A stretch of 64,000 nucleotides of DNA from JAIBAC01 sp046331095 (GCA_046331095.1 JAXLRM010000007.1:62001-126000); one strand, 5' to 3'. Counted from the first letter of the stretch, positions 50,808 to 60,460 are shown. The notes: generated from the letters alone by a model not told the origin. Program-made: numbers and translations.

Positions 50808-51515
50808 GTGAGCGCGGCAGCCATCGCACGAGGTCTCGGGGTCACTCTCAAGAACCTCTTCCGTCGCAAGATCACGACGCCGTACCCCGAGGCGATCCGC
50901 CCCAAGCCGCCGCGCTTCCACGGACGCCACGTCCTGAACCGCTACGAGGACGGCATGGAGAAGTGCATCGGCTGCGAGCTCTGCGCCGGTGTCTGCCCGG
51001 CGCGCTGCATCTACGTCCGCGGTGCCGACAACCCGCCCGACGCCCCGGTATCCCCGGGGGAGCGCTTCGGCTACGTGTACGAGATCAACTTCCTGCGCTG
51101 CATCTTCTGCGGCCTCTGCGTCGAGGCGTGCCCCACCGAGGCGATCACGATGTCGAACCTGTTCGAGTGGTCCTTCACCGACCGCAGCGACGCGATCTTC
51201 GGCAAGGACATCCTCCTCGTTGAGCCCGACGGCACCCCGAAGCACACCGGCAGCCCGTACCACGACCCCGAGTCGCTGCGTGAGTCCGGCGGTTGGATGC
51301 GGGCCACGTCGCCAGCCGGAAACGCCGACTACGAAGGCGTCGTGGGCTGGTCGTCCGACGCCGGTTACGGGGTACGGCCCGGCGAAGCCGGCCAGCGCGG
51401 CTTGGACCTTGCAGAAGCTGCAGCCGGGGGTTCGGGGTGGAGCAGCCCGGACGACGGTGGCGCTCCCGGGGATGCTGCGGACCCCCGATCGGATGAGAAT
51501 GAGGAGCACGCATGA
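50808..51515 (+). CDS. nuoI: NADH-quinone oxidoreductase subunit I
   Basis: Protein of 235 residues with two [4Fe-4S] motifs, CIGCELCAGVCPARC and CIFCGLCVEACPTEA, that carry clusters N6a and N6b. The conserved core ends near residue 160; a C-terminal extension of about 75 residues, Gly/Ala/Asp-rich, is not part of the common family. GTG start one base after the nuoH stop. Confidence 0.95.
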   Translation: MSAAAIARGLGVTLKNLFRRKITTPYPEAIRPKPPRFHGRHVLNRYEDGMEKCIGCELCAGVCPARCIYVRGADNPPDAPVSPGERFGYVYEINFLRCIFCGLCVEACPTEAITMSNLFEWSFTDRSDAIFGKDILLVEPDGTPKHTGSPYHDPESLRESGGWMRATSPAGNADYEGVVGWSSDAGYGVRPGEAGQRGLDLAEAAAGGSGWSSPDDGGAPGDAADPRSDENEEHA

Positions 51516-52219
51516 GCGCGGAGTGGATCCTCTACATCGTCTTCGGAGCCCTCGCGCTCGGGTGCGCGTTCGGGGTGGTGTTCGCACCGAACCCGGTGCA
51601 CTCGGCGCTGTACCTCGTCGCCACCCTGTTGTCGATAGCGATCCTGTTCCTGGCCCAGTCCGCGTACTTCCTCAGCGCGGTGCAGATCATCGTCTACACG
51701 GGCGCGATCATGGTGCTGTTCCTCTTCGTGATCATGCTGTTGGGCATCGACAGCCCCGACCCCGACGAGACCGACCGCCTCCGCAACCCGGGTACGGTCG
51801 TGCTCGTCGCCGGTGTCGTGGTCGTCTTCTTCCTGCTCGTGCAGCTCGCGGTGGGCTTCGCGTGGCCCACGGGAGTTCCGGGGACGTCCGGCTCCGCGGA
51901 GGCTCAGGCCGCCGCGGGTGGCAATGTGCAGGCGATCTCGGCGGTGCTGTTCACGAAGTTCTTGTTGCCGTTCGAGCTCACGTCGTTCCTGCTCGTCGCA
52001 GGCGTGATCGGGGCAGTCGTGCTCGCTCGTCGCGGTCGCGGTGTCTTCGGAGCCGGTATCGGACGCAGCCGCGAGGTCGTCGAGGAACTGCGCCGACTCG
52101 GCGAGGCCGAGACCGAGGCCGCAGCGGGCAGCGACGACGACGGCGGGCCGGAAGCGGACGAAGACCCCGGGGATGGCCGAGCCCAACCGGTCGGGGTCGC
52201 GGCGGAGGAGGAACGATGA
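51512..52219 (+). CDS. nuoJ: NADH-quinone oxidoreductase subunit J
   Basis: Protein of 235 residues with five membrane helices. The helix with the pi-bulge motif VQIIVYTGAIMVLFLFVIML is typical. The C-terminal 55 residues are acidic (DDDGGPEADEDPG), likely in the cytosol. It overlaps nuoI by 4 bases and nuoK by ATGA. Confidence 0.94.
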   Translation: MSAEWILYIVFGALALGCAFGVVFAPNPVHSALYLVATLLSIAILFLAQSAYFLSAVQIIVYTGAIMVLFLFVIMLLGIDSPDPDETDRLRNPGTVVLVAGVVVVFFLLVQLAVGFAWPTGVPGTSGSAEAQAAAGGNVQAISAVLFTKFLLPFELTSFLLVAGVIGAVVLARRGRGVFGAGIGRSREVVEELRRLGEAETEAAAGSDDDGGPEADEDPGDGRAQPVGVAAEEER

Positions 52220-52554
52220 CGCTCGCCGCGATCGGCGAGACCCTCAGGCAGGGTCCGTCCGACAACGCCTACCTGGTACTCGCGACCCTGATCTTCGCCA
52301 TCGGCGGGGTCGGCTTCCTCGTTCGCAAGAACGCGCTCGTGATGTTCATGTGCATCGAGCTGATGCTCAACGCCGTGAACCTCGCCTTCGTCGCGTTCGG
52401 CCGCAAGCTCACCGACATCGACGGCCAGATCCTCGTGTTCTTCGTCCTCGTCGTGGCGGCCGCCGAGGTGATGGTCGGTCTTGCGATCCTGGTTGCGATA
52501 TTCAGGCGCCGTGCCGAGGCCAGCGCCGACGACCTCGACAGCATGAGCGGCTGA
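52216..52554 (+). CDS. nuoK: NADH-quinone oxidoreductase subunit K
   Basis: Protein of 112 residues with three membrane helices. The glutamates of the proton path lie in MFMCIELMLNAVNLAFVAFG and in VVAAAEVMVGLAILVAIF. ATG overlaps the nuoJ stop. Confidence 0.96.
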   Translation: MTLAAIGETLRQGPSDNAYLVLATLIFAIGGVGFLVRKNALVMFMCIELMLNAVNLAFVAFGRKLTDIDGQILVFFVLVVAAAEVMVGLAILVAIFRRRAEASADDLDSMSG

Positions 52555-52556
52555 GC

Positions 52557-54476
52557 ATGCAGATCCTCGAAAGCGCCTGGCTCATCCCGGTTGTCCCGCT
52601 CGTCTCCGCGGGCGTGCTCTGCCTGCTCGGGCGCCGCCTGAGGGAGCCGATCGCAGGCTGGGTCGCAACCCTCGCGGTCGGCGCCAGTTTCCTGCTCAGC
52701 TTCGGCCAGCTCACCGCGCTCCTGGGTCGCCCCGGCGACGAGCGCACGTTCGTGCGCACCCTCTACGAGTGGATACCTGCCGGCGGCTTCCGCGTGCCGG
52801 TGTCGTACCGGGTCGATCCCCTCAGCGTGGTCATGATCCTGCTGGTGACGGGTGTCGGTGCCCTCATCCACCTCTACGCGATCGGGTACATGAAGGGAGA
52901 CGGCGACTACACGCGCTTCTTCGTCTACATGAACCTCTTCGTCGGGTCGATGCTGGTGCTCGTCCTCGCCGACAACTACCTGCTGCTCTTCGTCGGGTGG
53001 GAGCTCGTCGGGGCGTGCAGCTACCTGCTGATCGGCTTCTGGTACCGCAACTCGGCGAACGCGACCGCAGCCACGAAGGCGTTCGTGGTCAACAGGATCG
53101 GCGACTTCGGCTTCGTCGTCGGCCTCATGTTGATCTTCTTCGCCGTGGGGAGCCTCGATTTCGGCGCGGTGTTCTCGATCGCGCCGTCGGTTATGACCAC
53201 GGCGATGGCCACCGCGGTTTGCCTGTGCCTGCTGGCCGGCGCGACGGGCAAGTCCGCTCAGATCCCGCTCTACGTTTGGCTCCCCGACGCGATGGCCGGC
53301 CCGACACCGGTGTCGGCCCTCATCCATGCCGCCACGATGGTGACCGCGGGCGTCTACATGATCGCCCGCAGCTACGTGCTCTGGGGCCTGTCCCCCACCG
53401 CCCAGGGGATCACCGTCGCGATCGGGATCATCACAGCGCTCGTCGCCGCTGTCATCGCGATCGGCCAGTTCAACATCAAGAAGGTTCTCGCGTACTCGAC
53501 GGTGAGCCAGCTCGGCTACATGATCGCCGGTGTCGGCGTCGGCGGCGCCGGCTTCGCGGCAGGCATCTTCCACCTGCTCGCGCACGGGTTCTTCAAGGCG
53601 CTGTTGTTCCTCTGCGCCGGGTCGGTCATCCACGGGATGGGCCACGAAGAGGACATGCGCAGGATGGGTGGACTGCGCACCAAGATGCCGATCACGTTCG
53701 TGACGTACACGGTCGGCTTCCTGGCACTCGACGGCATCTTCCCCTTCGCAGGGTTCTTCTCCAAGGACGGGATCCTCGCGGCGCTCTTCGAGCACGGCAC
53801 CTGGTGGTCGCAGGTGGCGTGGGGCATCGGTCTCATGGCCGCGTTCCTGACCGCCACCTACATGGCGCGCCAGTGGTTCATGGTCTTCTTCGGCAAGCCG
53901 CGTTGGGCCCAAGGCGTCGAACCCCACGAGTCGCCCTGGCTCCTGACCCTGCCGCTCGTCCTCCTCGCGATCCCGTCGACGCTGTTCGGCAGTCTCGGCC
54001 TGCCCGGCTTCAACCAGCTCCACAGGTGGCTCGAGCCGGTCTTCGGCGAGGCAGGTGGCGAACCCGAACTGCTCAACGCGACCACGTTGACGCTGCTCCT
54101 CGTCAGCCTCGTGGTGGTGACGTGCGGGCTCGTCGTCGGCTGGGCGATCTGGTACCGCGCGACCGCGGACCAGCGCGCCACGTTGGTGGGCCGCCTCGGC
54201 GGAGTCGTGCCGTTCGTGCGCAACAAGCTCTACGTGGACGAGGCGTACTCGGCGATGTTCGAGAAGCCCGGCTACAAGGTCGCGACCGTGCTCGGCGACG
54301 AGGTCGACCAGCGCGGCATCGACTGGGCCGTGATGGGCACCGGTTCGGCGTTCAAGCGTGCCGGGGCATGGCTGGCCAAGGGCCAGAACGGGTTGATCCG
54401 CGCATACGCCGCGGTCATGGGAGCCGGGGTGCTGGTCTTCGTGGTGTACGTCCTCGCGAGAGGAGGTCCGCGATGA
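52557..54476 (+). CDS. nuoL: NADH-quinone oxidoreductase subunit L
   Basis: Protein of 639 residues, an antiporter-like proton-pumping subunit with about sixteen helices and the long lateral C-terminal helix. Signatures: FVGWELVGACSYLLIGFW, TGKSAQIPLYVWLPDAMAGP, LIHAATMVTAGVYMI, and FNIKKVLAYSTVSQLGYM. Starts two bases after the nuoK stop. Confidence 0.96.
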   Translation: MQILESAWLIPVVPLVSAGVLCLLGRRLREPIAGWVATLAVGASFLLSFGQLTALLGRPGDERTFVRTLYEWIPAGGFRVPVSYRVDPLSVVMILLVTGVGALIHLYAIGYMKGDGDYTRFFVYMNLFVGSMLVLVLADNYLLLFVGWELVGACSYLLIGFWYRNSANATAATKAFVVNRIGDFGFVVGLMLIFFAVGSLDFGAVFSIAPSVMTTAMATAVCLCLLAGATGKSAQIPLYVWLPDAMAGPTPVSALIHAATMVTAGVYMIARSYVLWGLSPTAQGITVAIGIITALVAAVIAIGQFNIKKVLAYSTVSQLGYMIAGVGVGGAGFAAGIFHLLAHGFFKALLFLCAGSVIHGMGHEEDMRRMGGLRTKMPITFVTYTVGFLALDGIFPFAGFFSKDGILAALFEHGTWWSQVAWGIGLMAAFLTATYMARQWFMVFFGKPRWAQGVEPHESPWLLTLPLVLLAIPSTLFGSLGLPGFNQLHRWLEPVFGEAGGEPELLNATTLTLLLVSLVVVTCGLVVGWAIWYRATADQRATLVGRLGGVVPFVRNKLYVDEAYSAMFEKPGYKVATVLGDEVDQRGIDWAVMGTGSAFKRAGAWLAKGQNGLIRAYAAVMGAGVLVFVVYVLARGGPR

Positions 54477-56074
54477 GCGAAGCACTCCCGGGCAGCTTCC
54501 CGATCCTGTCGATGCTGATCTTCCTGCCGCTCGCGGGAGCCGTCGTCGTCGCCTTCGTCCCGGAGCGGAGAGGAGACGTGGCCCGTGCCGTCGGCGCCGC
54601 GATCACGGTCGCGACCCTCGGTCTCGCCGGATGGCTCCTGGTCAACTTCGAGACCGGCGTGGGCGCGATGCAGTTCGTCGAGTCCCACGAGTGGATCCCG
54701 TCGCTCGGCATCGGATACCACCTCGGCGTCGACGGGATCAGCCTCTTCATGGTGGCGCTGACGGCACTGATCGTCCCCCTCACGCTCGTGGCGTCGGGTC
54801 GTGTGACCAAGCGCGTGAAGCACTACACGATCTTCGTCCTCTTGCTCGAGGGGACCGTCCTCGGTGTCTTCTTCGCCACCGACCTGTTCCTCTTCTTCGT
54901 CTTCTGGGAGGCGATGCTCGTCCCGATGTACTTCCTGATCGGGTACTGGGGTTCGGCAGGGCGCGTGCGAGCGGCGGTCAAGTTCTTCATCTTCACCGCC
55001 GCCGGTTCGGCGTTCCTGCTTGCCGGGATCATCGCCGCGGGCGTGATCGCCGGAGGCGACTTCAGCTATGCCGGCATCCTCGGGCACGACTACTCGCTCT
55101 GGGCGCAGCGGCTGCTCTTCTGGGCTTTCACCATCGCGTTCCTGGTCAAGGTGCCCACGTTCCCGTTGCACACCTGGCTGCCCGACGCCCACACCGAGGC
55201 ACCCACCGCGGGATCGGTGATCCTGGCCGCTCTGCTCTTGAAGATGGGCACGTACGGCCTCATCCGGTTCTCGTTGCCGCTGTTCCCACGGGCCGCGGTC
55301 GAGGCCGTGCCCGTGCTGCTCACCCTGTCGGTGATCGGCATCGTCTACGCCGCGCTGGTGGCGATCCGCCAGAAGGACGCCAAGCGTCTCGTCGCGTACA
55401 CCTCGGTGAGCCACCTCGGCTTCATCACCCTCGGGATCTTCGCGATCACGACGACGGGCCTGACCGGCGGAGTGGCGCAGATGGTCAACCACGGGCTCAC
55501 GACAGGCGCTCTGTTCTTCCTCGTCGGCATGCTCTACGAGCGTCGCCACACACGCCTCATCGACGACTACGGCGGCATCAGGCGTCAGGTCCCCGTCCTC
55601 GGCGGCATCTTCCTCTTCGTCGTGCTCGCATCTGCGGGACTGCCGGGGCTCAACGGCTTCATCGGCGAGATGCTCACGCTCTTCGGCACGTTCGTCGTCC
55701 ACCGTTGGTGGGCGATCGTGGCTGCCACCGGGGTGATCCTCGCTGCGATCTACCTGCTCTGGATGTACCAGCGCCTGTTCCTCGGTCCTCTCGACAAGCC
55801 GGAGAACGAGAAGCTGCGCGACGTGACCCCGACCGAGCTCGTCGTGCTCGTACCCCTCATGGCCCTGATGCTGGTGCTCGGGATCTACCCCAAGCCGATG
55901 CTGGAGCGCATCGAGCCGTCGGTGCACGAGATCGTCGCCGTCGTCGAGGGAGGTACCGCAGGCACCGACCAGGCCTACGTCGAGCCCGAGCAGACATCGC
56001 CCTCGAACCCCGTCTCCGCAGTCGAGACCGCGGTGGCGACTGCCGGGGCCGGCCATGGCGGGGGAGGACGCTGA
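54473..56074 (+). CDS. nuoM: NADH-quinone oxidoreductase subunit M
   Basis: Protein of 533 residues, second antiporter-like subunit, with fourteen helices. Signatures: FVFWEAMLVPMYFLIGYWG with the key Glu, KVPTFPLHTWLPDAHTEAP, and KRLVAYTSVSHLGFITLG. The C-terminal 45 residues are polar and less conserved. ATG overlaps the nuoL stop by 4 bases. Confidence 0.96.
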   Translation: MSEALPGSFPILSMLIFLPLAGAVVVAFVPERRGDVARAVGAAITVATLGLAGWLLVNFETGVGAMQFVESHEWIPSLGIGYHLGVDGISLFMVALTALIVPLTLVASGRVTKRVKHYTIFVLLLEGTVLGVFFATDLFLFFVFWEAMLVPMYFLIGYWGSAGRVRAAVKFFIFTAAGSAFLLAGIIAAGVIAGGDFSYAGILGHDYSLWAQRLLFWAFTIAFLVKVPTFPLHTWLPDAHTEAPTAGSVILAALLLKMGTYGLIRFSLPLFPRAAVEAVPVLLTLSVIGIVYAALVAIRQKDAKRLVAYTSVSHLGFITLGIFAITTTGLTGGVAQMVNHGLTTGALFFLVGMLYERRHTRLIDDYGGIRRQVPVLGGIFLFVVLASAGLPGLNGFIGEMLTLFGTFVVHRWWAIVAATGVILAAIYLLWMYQRLFLGPLDKPENEKLRDVTPTELVVLVPLMALMLVLGIYPKPMLERIEPSVHEIVAVVEGGTAGTDQAYVEPEQTSPSNPVSAVETAVATAGAGHGGGGR

Positions 56075-57573
56075 TGCTGCTCGCCGATGCGATTCCGGCA
56101 CCGCCGTCGGACTGGTGGGCGATCGCCCCGCAAGTCGTACTGGGGGCAACCGCGGTCGTCATCATCCTCATGATCTGTGTCAAGCGTGTCGGGGCAGGCT
56201 GGAACGCGCTCGTCGCCGCCGCGGGGACGGTCGCGTCCGGCGTGTTCGCGTGGAAGCAGTGGATCCAGGTGACCGCCGATGCCAACCCGCGTCTCGCCTA
56301 CAGCGGCATGATCGCCGTCGACGGGTTCTCGGCGTTCCTGGTCATCGCGGTTTGCGTGGCTGCATTCCTCGGTGTGCTCCTCGCGGACCAGTACTTCAAA
56401 CGCGAGGGCATCGACCGCGGTGAGTACTACGCGCTCCTGCTGTTCTCGGCATGCGGGATGCAGTTCATGGCGACCTCGAACAACCTCGTGATGGTCTTCG
56501 TCGCGCTCGAGCTCCTCTCGATCTGCCTGTACGTGCTCGCCGCCTGGAACCGTGACGACTCGCGGTCCCAGGAAGCAGGCGCCAAGTACCTGCTCCTCGG
56601 CGCCTACTCGTCGGCGATCCTGCTCTTCGGCATCGCGCTTCTCTACGGCGGTACCGGCACCACGAACCTGGCGCGGATGGCCGCGATCTTCAGCGAGAAC
56701 GTGACCCGTGACCCCGGTGTCGTGCTGCTCGGCATGGTGTTCGTGATCGTCGGTCTCGGGTTCAAGATCGCGGCGGTGCCGTTCCACATGTGGACTCCCG
56801 ACGTCTACCAGGGGGCCCCCACGCCCGTGGTGGCGTTCATGGCGTCCGGCGCCAAGATCGCGGGCTTCGCGGGACTGTTCCGTGTGCTCGAGACCGGCCT
56901 CGCGGCATTCCGCTTCGACTGGCAGCCCCTGCTGGTGGGCGTCGCGATCGTGACGATGCTCGGTGGTTCTGTCCTCGCGATCGCCCAGACCGACGTCAAG
57001 CGCATGCTCGCCTACTCGTCGATCGCGCACGCAGGCTTCATCCTCACCGGTCTCGCCTCGGGTGAACCAGCGGGCGTCCACGGGGCGCTGTTCTACCTGG
57101 CCGCGTACGTGTTCATGGCCGCCGGTGCGTTCGGGGTGGTCGCCCTCCTTGCCCGCCGTGGTGAGCGTTACACGAGCTTCGACGACTACAGGAACATGTT
57201 CAGGCGCGAGCCTGTGCTCGCCACCGTGCTGGCGTTCTTCCTGTTCGCGATGATGGGTATACCGGGGACGTCGGGGTTCGTCGCGAAGTTCGCTGTCTTC
57301 GCAGGCGTCGCCGCTGCCCACCAGTGGGTCCTGCTCACCGTGGGCACCGTCGCGAGTGTGATCAGCGCGTTCTACTACTTGCGCCTCGTCGTCGTCATGT
57401 ACATGCAGGCCGGGACGGACGTGGGTATCCCCGAGGCGGAGCCACTGCCGCGTATCCGCTGGGCGCCCGCCACGGCTCTGGCGATCGCTCTCACTGTGTT
57501 CTTCACGATCCAGCTCGGCATCCTGCCCCAGGGGCTCATGAACATGGCCGGCAAGGCCACGTTCCTATTCTGA
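56074..57573 (+). CDS. nuoN: NADH-quinone oxidoreductase subunit N
   Basis: Protein of 499 residues, third antiporter-like subunit. Signatures: VFVALELLSICLYVLAAW, GFKIAAVPFHMWTPDVYQGA, and KRMLAYSSIAHAGFILTG. ATG overlaps the nuoM stop by one base. It ends the operon; the tandem repeat array starts 45 bases after its stop. Confidence 0.96.
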   Translation: MLLADAIPAPPSDWWAIAPQVVLGATAVVIILMICVKRVGAGWNALVAAAGTVASGVFAWKQWIQVTADANPRLAYSGMIAVDGFSAFLVIAVCVAAFLGVLLADQYFKREGIDRGEYYALLLFSACGMQFMATSNNLVMVFVALELLSICLYVLAAWNRDDSRSQEAGAKYLLLGAYSSAILLFGIALLYGGTGTTNLARMAAIFSENVTRDPGVVLLGMVFVIVGLGFKIAAVPFHMWTPDVYQGAPTPVVAFMASGAKIAGFAGLFRVLETGLAAFRFDWQPLLVGVAIVTMLGGSVLAIAQTDVKRMLAYSSIAHAGFILTGLASGEPAGVHGALFYLAAYVFMAAGAFGVVALLARRGERYTSFDDYRNMFRREPVLATVLAFFLFAMMGIPGTSGFVAKFAVFAGVAAAHQWVLLTVGTVASVISAFYYLRLVVVMYMQAGTDVGIPEAEPLPRIRWAPATALAIALTVFFTIQLGILPQGLMNMAGKATFLF

Positions 57574-57907
57574 CGCCCCGGAGGCCGGCCGCCGGACGCC
57601 GGCGGGGGGTGCCCCCTCGATCGCGGGTGGTTTGGGTCGTGTGCGGGTCATGTGGCCCGCGTTTGGCGGGGGGCGGCCCCTAGATCGCGGGTGGTTTGGG
57701 TCGTGTGCGGGTCATGTAGCCCGCGTTTGGAGGCCGGCGGGTGCCCCCTAGATCGCGGGTGGTTTGGGTCGTGTGCGGGTCATGTGGCCCGCGTTTGGCG
57801 GGGGGTGCCCCCTAGATCGCGGGTGGTTTGGGTCGTGTGCGGGTCATGTGGCCCGCGTTTGGCGGGGGGCGGCCCCTCGATCGCGGGTGGTTTGGGTCGT
57901 GTGCGGG
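57574..57907. repeat. five-copy tandem array, 64-68 bp units, between nuoN and tetR
   Basis: A 48-base core beginning GATCGCGGGTGGTTTGGG starts at 57619, 57683, 57751, 57815 and 57879, with spacing 64, 68, 64 and 64. Each core has GCGGG-N8-CCCGC as a possible hairpin. Spacers are either CGGGGGG-type or AGGCCGGCG-type. The last copy runs on into the 3' end of tetR, up to about 57933, and every copy keeps the tetR stop and last codons in reverse orientation, so the array looks like repeated duplication of that end. No gene is seen in the array. Confidence 0.85.
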
Positions 57908-58492
57908 TCATGTAGCCCGCGTTTGGAGGCCGGCGAGGACGGTGTCGATGACCGACTCGGCGAGGTCGGCCTCGGTTCCCGGACCGAAGTCGGGTCCGGC
58001 GAGGATCACCGTCGCGAGTCCGTGGATCGCGGTCCACAACGTCAGGGCCGTCAGGAGCGGGTCCGAGCGCAGGATCACGCCCGACTCGATGGCCTCCTCG
58101 ATCGGGGCCGCGGCGAAGCGGAACACACCCGTCGCGCTTGCCGGCTCGTCGTCTCGAGGTGATGCGGTGAGTTCGGGACGGAACAGGAACATCGTCCGGA
58201 ACAGGAACGGGTTCTCGCGTGCGTAGTCGATGTACGCGCGGGACAGACCGCGGAGGCGCTCGATCGGGTCGGGGCCGCTCACCTCCCGAAAACGCGCAAG
58301 CATCTCGGCGAACTCCGCCTCCGCCACGCCCTGGAGCAGGTCCCGCTTGCTGCCGATGTGCGCGTACAGGGCCGGGGCGGTGACACCGAGGTTCGCGGCG
58401 AGGCGTCGCAGTGACAGGCCCTCGAGCCCGCCGTCACGGATCATCTCGCGTGCTGCCACGAGCACGGACTCACGGGTCAGTGTGGTCGTCAT
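57908..58492 (-). CDS. TetR-family transcriptional regulator
   Basis: Protein of 194 residues. The N-terminal helix-turn-helix is clear: VLVAAREMIRDGGLEGLSLR, RLAANLGVTAPALYAHIGSK, RDLLQGV. The C-terminal ligand domain of about 140 residues is helical, with FLFRTMFLFRPEL and ALTLWTAIHGLATVIL as in TetR_C_33-like members. The last codons lie in the first repeat copy. It is divergent from the carotenoid oxygenase gene with a perfect palindrome between, so it probably represses itself and that gene. Confidence 0.88.
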   Translation of the reverse strand: MTTTLTRESVLVAAREMIRDGGLEGLSLRRLAANLGVTAPALYAHIGSKRDLLQGVAEAEFAEMLARFREVSGPDPIERLRGLSRAYIDYARENPFLFRTMFLFRPELTASPRDDEPASATGVFRFAAAPIEEAIESGVILRSDPLLTALTLWTAIHGLATVILAGPDFGPGTEADLAESVIDTVLAGLQTRAT

Positions 58493-58597
58493 GTGTCGCT
58501 TCGCCGAAGCCTGGTCGAGGGAGACGGTGCGCTGACAAGTCTGGCGGAACCCCGCCCCTCGACCGCTGCCAGAAGGTTCCCGGTCACGGCACTAGGT

Positions 58598-58616
58598 TGG
58601 TGAACACTGTTCACCA
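58598..58616. promoter_or_regulatory. perfect 19-bp palindrome, likely TetR operator
   Basis: TGGTGAACA-C-TGTTCACCA is a perfect odd-centred palindrome between the divergent tetR (start 58492) and carotenoid oxygenase (start 58654) genes, 38 bases before the latter. Position and symmetry suit the operator of the adjacent TetR. Confidence 0.6.
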
Positions 58617-58653
58617 CTGGCCCGGGCCAGACAAGCGAAGCGGTGGTCGCCAA

Positions 58654-60363
58654 ATGCCCTTGCCCCAGTCAATGCTCAGCGCGTCGCCGCGTGACCTCGA
58701 CCTCGAGATCGTCTCAGGTGAGATGCCGGAAGCGATCTCCGGCGAGATCTTCGTCTCGGCACCGGACCCGGCCACACCGGGGGACTACCGCCTTTTCGGC
58801 GAGGGCCTCGTCTTCAGGCTCTCGTTGGCACAGGGAAGGCACGGGGCAGGCACCGGACGGCACGCGTGGCGCCACAACCGCATCGACACCCCGTCGGTCC
58901 GGCTGCGCGACAAGCGCCCAGCGGCGTTCGTGCCCGGGCCCACGGGGATGATGAGCTCCTACGGCGCGCCCAACCTCGCCAACACGGCCCCGCTGCCGTG
59001 GGGTGACCGCATGTTCGTCACCTGGGACGTCGGGCGGCCCCTCGAGATCGACCCCGAGAGCCTCGGATTCGTCGCCGAGGTGGGCCACAAGGACCAGTGG
59101 GGGTCGTTCCTGCCCGGTCTGCTCCCGTTCGTGTTCTCCACGGCGCACCCGGTCGTCGACCCCGATCGCGGCTGCCTGTGGACCGTGCGGCAGATGCCGG
59201 TCGAGATGGCGCCGCGCATGGTCATGCAACCATGGGTGGTGCGCTGGGGTGGCACCGGGCCCGACCTCGACATGTGGCCGGTGGAGAACGCGCGTGTACC
59301 CGGGATGATGCACACGATCACCCAGACACGCGACTGGCTCCTCCTGGCCGAGAGCGGCATGTTCCGCCCCGACCCCGGTGAGATCGCAGGCCAGGAGCGC
59401 ACGGTCACCAACGACGCTGCGGCCACGGTGTACCTGGTCCGCAAGGAACTGCTGGAACGGACACCACCCGGCGAGCCGGTTCCCGCCGAGGAGTTCGTCG
59501 TCGGGCCCGAGTTCGGCCACTACTACGCCCGTTACGACGACACCGACGGCATCGAGGTGATCTTCGAGCACCAGGAGCTCATGGACCTCGGACTGAAGAT
59601 CCGGCCCCAGGATCTCGACGTGAACGGCTCGCCCGTGCAGACCCCGGGACTGTACGGCCAGGCCATGGCGCCGTCGTCCGCGAGCGTGGTGCGATTCGAT
59701 CCCGAGACCGGCAAGCAGGACGAACGTTCAGTCCTGCGCGACCCCGACCGGACGTGGAACCTGCAGCTCTCCGCGATGGACTGGTCGACGGAAGGCCAGT
59801 CGGCTCCGACCCTGCACCACATCGTGATGCACGGTTACAGGCCCCAGACGATCACACAGCGTGCCCTCGCCCTCTACGAGGACCGCGTCGACCGCGCTCT
59901 CCTGGGCAACGACGAGACCCCGGCCCGCCTCATGAGCGTCAGGCGTGACGGGCTCGGCATCGTCGGCGATCACGAGTACGCGGTGGACGACCTCCCCACT
60001 TCGCCGGCGTTCGTGCCCCGTGATCCGGAGAGCGCCGGTACGAGCCGCTACGCGGGCAGCGATCCCGGCGGCCACGACGGCTGGGTAGTCGTCCCCGTCC
60101 TGCGCGACGCCGGCTTCCAGGTCGACGTCTTCGACGCCGCTCGTGTCGGTGACGGCCCGGTGTGCACACTCGCAGCACCCGGTGGAGCCCAGGTGCCGCT
60201 CCTGCTGCACTCCGCCTGGGCGCCGGCAGCAGTCCCGGCACCGGATGCCGATCGCCTCCGCTTCTCCGACGAGGCGACCGAAGACGTGCTGTCGACCCTC
60301 CCCGACGACCTCGCCGGGGCTGCCCGCGAGGTCCGCAACGACCTCGACACCGTCCAGGGCTGA
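58654..60363 (+). CDS. carotenoid oxygenase (RPE65/lignostilbene dioxygenase family)
   Basis: Protein of 569 residues with the seven-bladed propeller pattern. The four iron-binding His are probably in STAHPVVD (about 165), MMHTITQTR (about 220), APTLHHIVMHG (about 387) and LLLHSAWAP (about 518). Other family segments: EGLVFRLSLAQGRHG, RMVMQPWVVRW. It would cleave a carotenoid or stilbene-type double bond with oxygen; the substrate is not known. The ATG at 58654 gives the standard start. It faces the TetR gene with a palindrome between. Confidence 0.85.
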   Translation: MPLPQSMLSASPRDLDLEIVSGEMPEAISGEIFVSAPDPATPGDYRLFGEGLVFRLSLAQGRHGAGTGRHAWRHNRIDTPSVRLRDKRPAAFVPGPTGMMSSYGAPNLANTAPLPWGDRMFVTWDVGRPLEIDPESLGFVAEVGHKDQWGSFLPGLLPFVFSTAHPVVDPDRGCLWTVRQMPVEMAPRMVMQPWVVRWGGTGPDLDMWPVENARVPGMMHTITQTRDWLLLAESGMFRPDPGEIAGQERTVTNDAAATVYLVRKELLERTPPGEPVPAEEFVVGPEFGHYYARYDDTDGIEVIFEHQELMDLGLKIRPQDLDVNGSPVQTPGLYGQAMAPSSASVVRFDPETGKQDERSVLRDPDRTWNLQLSAMDWSTEGQSAPTLHHIVMHGYRPQTITQRALALYEDRVDRALLGNDETPARLMSVRRDGLGIVGDHEYAVDDLPTSPAFVPRDPESAGTSRYAGSDPGGHDGWVVVPVLRDAGFQVDVFDAARVGDGPVCTLAAPGGAQVPLLLHSAWAPAAVPAPDADRLRFSDEATEDVLSTLPDDLAGAAREVRNDLDTVQG

Positions 60364-60460
60364 GGACAGGGCCAGGGCTGCAACTGACGCGGGCCTGCCG
60401 CGCGCCCACCTCTGCAGCTACGATCCCGGAGTCCTGGACCCTGGGTGTGAGGTTGAGACG

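Noticed and set aside
57652..57915. Open frames through the repeat array giving repetitive Gly/Arg/Val peptides
   Set aside because: They result from the tandem repeats having frame-compatible lengths; there is no ribosome-binding site or family match.
57619..57930. Possible CRISPR array
   Set aside because: The spacers are themselves repeated and only 16-20 bases long, there are no cas genes, and the units match the adjacent tetR end.
58598..58616. Second Rex site
   Set aside because: The GTGAA and TTCAC arms are five bases apart, not four, and the dyad extends outward as TGG/CCA; a TetR gene is adjacent.
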